Part shown: positions 24,664 to 36,200 of the stretch, piece by piece
Numbering within the stretch: position 1 is the stretch's first letter
How the letters are laid out: every line of letters starts with the position of its first letter
Source of the DNA: Anadara kagoshimensis
Lineage: Eukaryota > Mollusca > Bivalvia > Arcoida > Arcidae
Direction of reading: 5' to 3'
Length of the DNA: 64,000 nucleotides
Assembly: GCA_021292105.1 (NCBI GenBank)
Contig: CM037871.1
Location: 36,323,854-36,387,853, forward strand
Notes under the pieces: generated by a model
Told to the model about the DNA's origin: nothing
The model's database searches: none
What the model saw: only the letters and a program-made list of their open reading frames with translations
Program-made: the position numbers and the translations under genes

Positions 24664-25337
24664 ACCGTGAATTGAATTAATTTCTGAAATTATTTTATTT
24701 AACATTCTCACTGTTTCCCTCATAAAACAGTCATTTAAGTTAAATGCGAGATTTTGAAGGATAGATTAAGATTATAACAAATTATCATTAAAACTCGTCC
24801 TTCCATTTTGTACAGATTATTAAATGTCGCTGGTACAATATTATAGTTGTTTATCAAACAAGGAAATAAGTATTGGTATTACAACAAAAATGTAACTAAA
24901 TTATAAAAGACAATTTTAAATAAAATTTACTTAAAATTATTGTTTTAATTTCAAGAATTATTGAAATATTTTAATAAAAAAGCAGTAGTATGATTAAGAT
25001 TATACAAATAGGAATGGATATCTGATCGATAATTGATCTTTATAAAAGTGATGTTTGCCAGTCAGATAAATAAGTGTATTACAGGTAAAGGTTTGATATG
25101 CCCGTCTTCCTTTGATCAGAAATCTTAAGTCAGTTAAATTAACCTAAAAATTATTCCTCTCAAGAATGAAAGAGCAAACTATAATAATAATAATAATAAT
25201 AATAAAATATTTTTAAAATGGAGTAAAACATTTTATTTATATATTTTATTATTAAATCTGAAAGATTTAGAGCTAGTCACGTGATCCTTAGGCTACCGGG
25301 TACTGATATAGTTTAAAAATATACATGTATATTCATG

Positions 25338-25430
25338 TCTTCCGTGGCCTAATGGATAAGGATGTAGAGTCAGGAAAGGATGTAATCTGGGGAACTAAGG
25401 GTAGTGAGTTCAAGTCCCGCTGCGAGCGAA
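25338..25430 (+). mobile_element. SINE S2-like tRNA head
   Basis: CCGTGGCCTAATGGATAAGG and GAGTTCAAGTCCCGC spaced about 50 bases apart. Too long and unpaired for a working tRNA. Probably a SINE head. Confidence 0.5.
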
Positions 25431-25756
25431 ATTAGATAAGTAAATTTGTAATAAATATGTTAAATAATGTGTTCTTCTTTATTTGTGATTTCAGGACTAC
25501 TTGCAAAACAACCAAAATTAGTATAAATTGATAAAGAAAAATGATTAAATAAATAAATTTATTTTTATAAATTTACAAATTTTATAAATAAAAAAAAAAA
25601 ATAAAATAAAATAAAATAATTTTTTTAAATAAAACAATAAAATAAAATAAAAACAGTGTAAGAGTATAATAAGTTAAATAATTATATTTAACATCACATT
25701 TATATAAATTTAAAATTTAAAAAAATGTAAAAAATTTGTTTTCTGTGTTTATTAAA

Positions 25757-25940
25757 CGAATCCTTAAAGATCCTTAAAGCCGCCTTAAAGATCCTTAAAA
25801 TTTCAGTTCCATTAAGGATCTTTAAGGATGTCCTTAAAGAGACCTTAAAGACACATTTAAGGTCCTTAAAGACCCCTTAAAGATCCTTAAAGCCCCATTT
25901 AATGAGTCTTTAAGGGGGCTTTAAGGATCCTTAAAGGTGA
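25757..25940. repeat. TCCTTAAAGA-type short repeat cluster 2
   Basis: Same 10-11 bp word as cluster 1, about 15 copies in both orientations within 180 bp. Confidence 0.88.
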
Positions 25941-26717
25941 CTTTTCTTCTTGTGTTTATGTTCTCTGGTTATAATATGATATTTTTTATTAAAAAAACAA
26001 AACATGTATTTAAATGATGTGCTGTCTAATACGCATCCTTTAAAAAAAACTCTATATGATCTTCTCATGTAACCACCATGAATTTGCGATTTTTGGGGAG
26101 GATGGGGTGGATACAAGAGCAATATGCGTGATTTGACTCAGCGTTGAACGACGTAACGTTACCATTTGTCCTTAAACATAACCGAAATTACCGTTTGTCT
26201 GATGTCACACTATGAGGAACAGTTTCATATTTGGATGCAAAATCACTGATAGACAAAGCATACAGACCATATTTCGTTTCAGCAAACAATGTAATAAATC
26301 AGCCTACAAATACTCAGTACAACTGTGTCCAGATTGATAACATGAACATATTATGTGCAAAATTTTGGAAAGGATAACATTTATATTTGTTGCATATTTT
26401 TTCTTGCAATATATCGTTTAGCATATAAGTCAAACAGGTTGAATTTATAACTTTGTCTTTGATTTATTCGGTTCCTTAGTATTGTTTTCGTGACAAGAAT
26501 TACCGATATCGTATCTTTAAAAAATCAATAGGGTTCGCCTATACCTAGTTATAAATACCCATTAATGCTTGTGAAGGTGTTTTGAAAAACTTTTATGTAA
26601 GAAATAGCTGAAACAACGTCTTTTTGCTGCAAAACTTCAATATATATTCAATTTGATATGTAATAGAGGTAATTGTTCTGTTCAGACATTAGCCAATTTG
26701 CACGGTATACTGATAAC

Positions 26718-26723
26718 TTTATT
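26718..26723 (-). other. polyadenylation signal AATAAA of the nAChR gene
   Basis: AATAAA on the minus strand, about 20 bases past the TAA stop. The 3' UTR would therefore be very short. Another signal further down is possible. Confidence 0.6.
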
Positions 26724-26742
26724 CATAGTTTTTTTTTCGATT

Positions 26743-27108
26743 TTACTTGTCTCGCTGACTCGTGTGAAATTGACAAACTATTGCTAGATGACCGATGACA
26801 AATATAAAAACAAAAATCAAGGCAGAAAGTCTGTCTAAAATCAAGGCTAGACTTTTCCAGTCATTTGTTTCTAGTGTACATTTTTGTTGAATATTTTGCA
26901 CACATTCTTCTGGGGGCTCCGGTGTCCTCGTATAACCCATCACAGAATCACAATCATTGTTATTGTAGTGATTATCGGACTCTAAATGACGGGTGTTGTA
27001 GTGACTATCGACATCTAAATGACGGTATAGCTCCGTGGTCGAACCAATATTCTCAATCATCAATTCTGGCGCTACTTTTGTTTCTGTCTTCTTATGAGGT
27101 TTCGATAT
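26743..27108 (-). CDS. nAChR exon 7 (cytoplasmic loop end, M4, stop)
   Basis: Acceptor TTAATTATTGTAG. Encodes a polar loop, then DWKSLALILDRL and M4 (SALIFVFIFVIGHLAIVC), ending in TAA at 26743-26745. The loop has a degenerate His-Tyr-Asn duplication. Confidence 0.92.
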   Translation of the reverse strand: MSKPHKKTETKVAPELMIENIGSTTELYRHLDVDSHYNTRHLESDNHYNNNDCDSVMGYTRTPEPPEECVQNIQQKCTLETNDWKSLALILDRLSALIFVFIFVIGHLAIVCQFHTSQRDK

Positions 27109-30100
27109 CTACAATAATTAAAGTTTATATTTTTATACACGTGTTATAATTGAAATTTAACAATTTCTAGATTCTATGAAAGCCTTTAACAATAATTACA
27201 AGTTAATAAAAAGGTGATTTATCTATTGTGAGCCTTGCATGCAGAAGTTGTCAATCGATACAGTTACAAAAATATTAAAGAGAACCTCAATTCATTGTCA
27301 CCATTTGGACATTATCACGAGATTTGGTAATAAATCAAGGGAGATGTATAAAGAAATCCATATAAACTGAACTTATTTATGACGATAAGCAAAGTAAAGG
27401 GAAATATTCTTGCAAATCTCTTTTTTATTTACTAACGATACCCTAAAATTGATCGTGACATTACGGTAAATAGTATAAAAAGTTTAATTCGTGAAACATT
27501 TTCATTGTTTTTCTCTTTTAAATTTAAAATTTTAATATATATGATGATTATTATATGGTATGAATAAATGTTACCTTATTTTTCTCTTCTATTGCTTTTG
27601 AGCTCAAATCAATACAAACAAGCCTTCCAATAACTTTAAAAAATACAAGTTTTAGACATTTTGGCATTATTTTCCTGCTATCTCGGTAATATACATTCAA
27701 GACAAGTACTGCTGTAATACAGGCAAACGCTGACAAGAATAGGCATAAGTCGTAGAAAACAACTGAAAAATGTAAAGTTATAATAAGTTATACAGATACA
27801 CGAAAAACTGAAAATTAAAATTAGTATTACAATGTATATGTCGTTTTGTACTAATTTTCCGTAGAGTGGGTAAGTAGACTTATGGTATATTATGATTCTT
27901 CCACTATAAAAAGGTGGAGTTTCCGAAAAAATTTGTGTGTTATTTGTTGCATCGTTGTCAAATTACATGATTGTTAGCTATAGAATTTGACAACAATACA
28001 ATAAATAACACACAAAAAGTTTTCCTTTTATTATATCTGGTAAATCTGATTCAAAATTATTGTTAGTAAAAAAACACAATGATCCTAATTCTAAGAAGTT
28101 ATTTCAAAAATATGTTACTTGGAGACAAGACGATTGATTTTTCCATGAAACTCTAGTTTCGCAGTTACAAACTATAAAGCACACCCAAAATGTGCTACAT
28201 AACCGTAGCGAGGTATCTTATATGTATATATTTAACATTATCAGACAAAACACAAACTCATTCAATGCGATACAAACTAGTAATGACTGAATTAGCATAC
28301 CTATAATTGGAATAGCCGCAGCAGACGGTAAACTGTCGGCAATTACCAACTGGAACACAGTCAACGACAAAAGAACAGTTGTCTCTAGGGAAACCTTCTC
28401 TCCTGACTCTGCCGGAAGTAAAAATCCCAAACCGGCCATAATTGTTACAATCAATGTAGGTAATAATAAATGAACAACATAAAACATTGGCTTCCGTTCA
28501 AGCTTTAGATAAAAAGTCACATCAATGTATGGATCCAAACAACAGTTGTAGTACACCACATGACGTTCTGCTGGGAATTGGGTAACATGAAATTCTACCT
28601 CTTTTTCCGTCTTTGACAAGTCACCTGTTGTATATTTATATTTGAAATCGATTTCGTTACCATGATGAGCCCATGACCCAAATACAAGTTTACATGTTTG
28701 AATATCGAATGGAAAATACGAGACGTCGACAATGCATCTGGTCTCTGTAACCGATGGGAAATTATAACTGACGGATCCGTCGTACCGAATAATTGGTCTG
28801 AAATCCTCCAGTCCGTTAAAATGGAAATCTTCTGACATACTGGAAAATATTTTTCAAAATCAATTTCAAGAGAAACATTTTGAAATACCATATACAATAA
28901 TACCTAAATATAAAGACCATAAATTGACGCTTAGGAAATACGTTTTTCATAGACAGGTTACGTTTGAATGGAGGTTCTTTTTAATTTGAACTATGGACCA
29001 ACTGGACCTTAAAACAGTAGTCCTAGTTGACAAGTACTTTTTACTTTTACTGTTTACACTTTAACTGTATTTTGGGGGAAATTCCTGTAATTACAAAATA
29101 CGTTGCATTTAAACCAAATCTTTTAACCAAAAAGAAGAATCTGAAATGTCCATATTGACAAAAAAAAAACATAACATACCCATCATATAATGTAAGATCC
29201 GGTGTCCAAATAATATTAAACGGAACTCCCATACTCTCTATACCATTATACTCTACAGGATCCCATTCTAAGTAACAATCGTACCATGTCTAAAAATGTA
29301 AAATAATTGATTTTCTTGAATGTGACATTAGTTCTATTTTATTTGACTAAGTCGACAGAGCAGATTGCAGCATGTTTTGTGTAATATCTACCCGTCAACA
29401 GTAGAGACTCTCTGAATCATACATGGCTAATAGGTTTCTAAAGCCCAAGATTAAAAACTTCCACGACAGACTTTTAAAACGACAGCTATGTTTCTTTTTT
29501 TGTTATGATTAGTGGCAATAATGTCTACATACCAGGTATTGTTTAAATTTCATTCGTTTTTGTTGTTTTAGATTTTACGAAGCACTTGATTTTAATACTT
29601 TATTATATACCGGTATTGAAGCAATGGTGAGTTCTGGAGTAAAGACATTTTCTTGCTGTGTACATATTAGTTTATTACCTCATTCTAATTCTTTATTGTG
29701 CACATAATCTTTCGAGGGACAGTGTACAGACAATTGACGTGTGCAATAATTCAATCAAAAATAAATATAATGATTTATATACATATCACAATCCTAAAAC
29801 TAAAAACAAAAGGAAAACTTTAAACATAAAACTAGATCAAACACGTGAACTGCCAAGAAAAAAAGTCGGGCAACAGTCTCCTGTCTAGATAGCTACACCC
29901 GCCATGTGTGAATTAGAAAAATAATTATACTAGAACATCCCCAAGAAATATAAAACACGAAAAGTAATATTATAATAATGCTCGACATTGACATTTTTCT
30001 TAACTTTAAACAATTGTCCTGAGTTCATGAAACATATAACTTCTAGCTTGCTTTTATTCCCATCCATTATCAATTTTCTTTGAATTTATGTACTGAATAT

Positions 30101-30185
30101 CCATGCAGAAAGTTGTATATTGTATATATTGTATTATGAATTTGTATTACAATTATGGATAAATATGATATGTAATGTTTGCTAT

Positions 30186-30263
<78 letters not shown>

Positions 30264-33200
30264 TTATCTTTAGTCAATACTCATTTTCCTACAATTTGTT
30301 AGATGTATAAATCACTTTTAGGATGAAAACTACTGTAACAGCTGTACCCTATTAAAAATCAATAATTATATAATGACGACTTATTGTAACATTTTGTGAA
30401 AATAATTCATAGGCTAATAAAGGCCTTAAAAAAGGTCTATGGCCGTCATTATAATATTGTTGATAATTATGTTTCTATATCCAAATTTATCTTAGGTACA
30501 GTTCTAACTTTTATTTCACACGTGGAGGGTGTAGCTCTCTAAACAAGGGGTGTTTATCCTTCCGGAATATTCGGTCTCCCCAGGTAGTATTATTTGCCAG
30601 TTTTTACTTTACTTTTGGGATTGTAATATTGTTAAGGACCTACAGTTTGTGGTTGATCAAAAGGTAAAAGATGCTGTCACAGAAACATGTGTAAGACGTA
30701 TGATCACAATTGTGAAGATTATGTTACTTTGAAGAAGACGGGTATTTTTGATTTAATATAAAGACTTACCAATCTCATCCAAATATTAAGCTTTAAAATC
30801 TGACTAGGTTCATCCTGTAGACAAAAAAAAAGATTACATAGTAAAATCAGTTTTAATATTACAGCACTAGACTGCCATTTCGGAATTTAATTTGTCGTCA
30901 GTAGTTCTTGGACCAAAATTATAAAACCAAAATTGTTTTGAAGATGTTAAATAGATATCCAAAGGACCCAATTACATTACAATATGACCTCGTATCCATT
31001 TCTAAACATGGCATTCACAAGCACGGTGTGGTCATTTATTAGAGTGGAGTAGAATAGAGTGATTCGGTCCAGTCAATTTTTTTTACTTCCATTCAGGGAT
31101 GATGAGTTAATCAAAAACAAACATACTAATCTATGTCCGTATCACAATCGAGAAGCAAAGTAAACACTTTGGAACTAAAGTTAGGTTAGACACGTGAACT
31201 TCCACCAGGAAAGTGAGGCCGGGTGCTCCAGAAGGGTAAGCACCTCCTGTTAAGCTAGCTACACCCGCCACGCGTGTAATCAAAATTGTGTGAAAGGAAC
31301 ATGGAAGTAGGGACGTCAAATAAATCCAGGGCAATCCTGGACACAGAAACGTCAAACTTATCAACAATACTGTGATGACGGCCATAAAACTTTTTAAGGG
31401 CCTTGATAAGCCTAGGCTTGCAATATCCCTGAGTCAACAATTTATTTGCAAGCAGCCTACTTCGTTGTACAAAGTTAAACCATAGTAAATCAAAAACAGA
31501 TAAGTAGCTTTTATGATGCAAGAAGATGCATAGTAGCAGTAATGAGTATTTGGAGAGACGTATCCATTGCGTATCAGTATCCCAATATTTTAAGACATTA
31601 AACTAACGATAATTTAGGGCTTTGGGTGACAAATAAATTTCTTTGTATTAAGAATGGCATTATCTAACAGTGCACAGACCTGTGCAAATTATCGCATAAG
31701 GTAAACTTTTGTTCAGATTATTCATTGAGTAGCATATCTCGTCTAACATAGATGAATGAGAAAATATTCACCAACATTTAATTACTTCAATGACATAGAA
31801 ACGTAGATACTATAACAGACAGCAGTTTAACAGTTGTCCTTTTGATAACGTAAAATCGGTTCAAATGCCCCTCATTGACATTAACTTATTACATTGCAAT
31901 CAACATACCAAATCCATAACTTGTCGTAAGCCAACATCCAGAGTAACGTTTATGGCGTCATTATTTCCACAGTACGGTCTAATAATAGCACTATAATTAG
32001 ACATCAGATCGTCCAAAAGTCGCTTTCTGTAATTGATCTCCGAGGATACTGAAACAATAAAAGGTAAATATCCATTTATATTTTATCATTCATATGTTGT
32101 CTTATTTTAATTTTAAAAAAACAGGTCCATCTAAACAAGCAAAGTAAAAATTTTGAAAACTTGCAAATTAAACCAGAACTGTCTCTGAGAGCCAAATACC
32201 CCCGCCCCAATTTTAATGTTTTCTCGTGACCTTTATGATATGACCTTGGTTCAAGGTCATGACATTCCTATAAACCATGAAGATTGTTGATGCGAAGTTC
32301 TATTACCGTTGTCCAAACATCTATGAGATATGGCATTTACACGGATTTTACTCGGGCGGACAGACATACATGGTGATTCCTATATACCCCCCGCAAACTA
32401 GTTTAAAATGTTAAATCGCAAACTAGTTTGCGGGGGGGGTAATAATTAAACCAGTTTATATTTTCGTATATTACCAACCGTTGTGTGCAAATATATTTAT
32501 TTTTTATTTTTATTTTCCTTCATGTTAATATTAAATTCTAAACTAATTTATTGAAAACAGAAACATATTGCCTCCACAAACAAAATTACGTACTTAAAAA
32601 AACGAAAAGCTTCTCAAAATGCTTCACGGACCTATTTAACAATTAGGTACTATGGGCCATTATTTATTCAATAATAACAAACGTCAGTTTTGATTACATA
32701 TTATACCAGTTTTAATTTTACAGCACTAGACAGCCGTTTCGGAATAAATTCCTCATCAGTAGTGCTTGGACCAAAATTATGAAACCAAAACTTTTTCAAG
32801 ATGTTGAAAAGAATCCAAAGGACCGAAACATATTTTACCAAAATCAGCTAAATAAATACTTTGCATGAGGAAGTATACCTTAGTTTTATAGGAATTTTGA
32901 ATTTCAACTAGCAGCAAATTTAGATACAATAATACACAATTATTGCCTACTGAGTTGGTGAAATCAGCCATAAGCAGAGATACCGGCTCAGGGGTTTAAA
33001 TTACATATTATACCAGTTTTTTTTATTTTAATGATAAAATTTAATATTTAAATCTACAGAACCGTTCGATATCTATGGTATTAGCACACTAGTATGTTCA
33101 GGTCAAATATTAGTATGTAAATAGACATGTATGATTGTAGTTGATATTGATAAATAATAAATTTGTATACAATCACTTTTCTTTGACGTTTTAATGCTGT

Positions 33201-36200
33201 CCAAAATGGAATACTCTTGCATAGAAAATAGAAACAAAAGAAAACTTAATTATTTATAATGTGCAACCGTTTGTAATTAATTTTAAATCTCCAAAGATAA
33301 TTTCAACAACCTAACCGTTATGTTCAGATTTGATAAAACTCACAATAAATAACTCGCGTACACTTAAAACTATAACATTAAAAATTAATAACAAAAGTGC
33401 TGGTTACTAATGCTCCAATAGGTCTTAACCGGGTTCATTATTTGTTCGACAATTTATTCTGAATAACTCGTGTAATATTTTTATCTACACTGTAGAACCT
33501 TATACATTAGCTATATTTCAATATTTCTACAGTTTTATTATTCTAACATGACCTGCGTTTTCCTTTATGTGAAACATAAAGAGAGACAGTCGTGGTATAA
33601 CAAACGATACTTATCGCTGTTCCGTTTTAATGACGTACTCCATTGCTTATCTTATGACGTTATGTTATGTGTAGCGAACAATGGTTGTGACGTAATTTTC
33701 ATTCATAAAATCATTTATTTCAATGGAGGTTATCTCAACAGTCGAATTGTTTGAATGGACCTTTTTGCAAATAGATAGAAAAATGTACTTCCGAAGAAAA
33801 ACTTCGCAATGTTTATTTTAAACTTTTTTATCTAAGTCATGTTAGAATTGAAATATCAAAGAACTTATATATTTAAGAAATAATTAACATTTACCGTGGT
33901 ATATCGTCGAATAATACACGGGCCGGAGTTTACATGCGGAAGAATATATCACGAGGTGGCTTTGACGATATACATGTACCACGGATAGATGTTGATTATT
34001 TCTTAAATATATAAGTACTCTTCTGTTAAGTGAGTGACAATATGTTCGTCTATGGAAAATACGTCCTCTTGTAAACACTAATAATAAAAGCAATGTTTGA
34101 AACTTGAAATAACAAGTCTTGATAATAATAATGCTATCAAATGTTACCATCTCTGAAGAGGAAATTAAACCAGCTTTACGTATTTACTGTGTAGAAATGA
34201 TGGCAGTTTCAAGGGAAATAACGAAACAAAGGAAACTAAACGGCAACCTGAACCTGTGAAGTTTATGTCAATATCGCTATACAAATAATGGGTAACGAGA
34301 TCGTATCACTCGGACTGTAGGCTCAGGGGACGGTTGTTTGAAGAACTCCAATTTCATCTATGAAATAATTTTTAATAATTTACATTGGGTATACTTTAAA
34401 TATTTCGATGAGTTGATACAATGATATAATAAACAAGAAACTAATGTTTGACTTGTACTCTGGGTGTCCTTAGAGAATTGTACCAATCGATCTATGGACA
34501 CAACTATTACTGAGCCTGTTTAAATTTTGCAGCAGTAGACGTTTCGGGAAATTTCTTCACCAGTAGTACCCGGGTCAAACGTATTGTAACGATGTTGAAA
34601 TGTGAAAAATTGTTTGACCAAAATTTATTTTACTAAATCCTCTAAAGGCGATACTTTGACCAATTAAGCATAGCTTAGTTTTTGAGAAAAAAAATAAGCA
34701 TAGCATAGCTTAATTTTTTAGAAAATTAAAAATTTACTAAGCAGATAGTTTTGATTAACAATGTTTATCTGACAATGCAATGGTAATGCATTGCCTTCTG
34801 GGTCAACGTTACCATCTGTGATGCTTAGTCCACCAGCAGAAAAACCCAGCCCAGTGGTTACTAATTACATATTATACCAGTTTTAATTTTACAGCACTAG
34901 ATGGTCGTTTCGGAATATAATTCCTCATCAGTAGTGCTTGAGCCAAATTATGAAACCAAAACTTTTTTCCAAAATGTTGAAAAGAAACCCAAAAGGACCA
35001 AAATCTAATTTACTAAAATCAGCTAGGGAACTTCTTTGCATGAGGGAGTATACCTTAATGTTTGAGGAATTTTAAATTTTAATTAGCAGCAAAATAAGAC
35101 AATAGTATATTTTTGACAATAATATACAATTATTGCCTACTGAGTTTTGTGATATCCTCGGGGCACCAGCAACCAGCAGAGCTATCGGCTCTGTAGGTTT
35201 AAATTACATATTATACCAGTTTGAATTTTACAGCACTAGATACAAATAAGTCAAACTTCCTCAAACATTTAAGGAGATTTCGATGGTCGAGGTTTCAAAA
35301 GCTTCAGCTTACAGATTACAATGTGTAATACCGCCTAGGATCGAATCCCACTACGGCACATCAGAGGCTATCGAATAATCTTGTTTCTCCACAAATTAGA
35401 ATTTGCAGCCTCGGTGTAAATGAAAGAATATTGAATTGGACGTAAACGCCTACGCTGTTCCAGACATTTAGCAGACAAACTCCTGCCCTTGTGTCAAGTA
35501 TGATAAAAACGCATTTTTCAACAAATTGAATAAATATATTCAAATTTCGTTAAAATGTGTACATGTTAAAATTTATACTAAAATATTTGGTCTTTGTTTT
35601 CATAACTTTTGAACGGTATAAATTATTTAAACTGAACTTGCCACTGACGTCCCCGAGTTCCATGTTCCTTTCATTCTCAATTTTGATTACACACTTGGCG
35701 GCTGTAGCTGGCTGAACAGGAGGTGCCTACCCTTCAAGAGCACCCGGTCTAATTTGCTAGACCCAGAGCGTTTATTTTGCAATGGGACTGTGGTTTTCAC
35801 ATGGATTTGTATGTTTGTTTTATTTGAAAATGTGTGCATTGTTTTATGCATGTAGGTCTGGATCAAAAGTCATTGTTATATTTTCCTGACCGTTCCATTT
35901 TGAGGGATTGTATTAAAACTTGACATGATTTTCATATTCAAATGTATAATTGAATATAAAACGCCCTAGATAGAATCTTGTGTTGAGTTTGTAGATACAC
36001 GTGTTTAATGTGTCCTTTTATCCTTGCTTCTTTGTAACATCTATACTGTAGGTTGTATCACTTGAACATGCATTCAAATCAACTGTTTTCAATGAGATAT
36101 TTAGTTTGCTGGTAGATAAACAATCAAAAACAATATACTAATCCATGTCAGAATCACAATCCAGAAACAAAGTAAAAACTTTTGAACTGACAAGTTAGGT

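Larger units (their letters stand above)
20825..26717. other. gene-free spacer between the GT92 and nAChR genes
   Basis: AT-rich with microsatellites, the two TCCTTAAAGA clusters and SINE heads. I see no exon. A roughly 65-bp dimer (AGGTGAT-ATG ... CATGAAAGAA) lies at 23630-23755. Confidence 0.6.

Noticed and set aside
25338-25430. Possible functional tRNA gene
   Set aside because: A and B boxes are too far apart, and no acceptor stem or anticodon arm could be paired. Kept as a SINE head.
26865-27149. Plus-strand open frame of 94 codons
   Set aside because: Antisense shadow of nAChR exon 7.
30120-30302. Open frame rich in Tyr-Ile
   Set aside because: Translation of a TA microsatellite.
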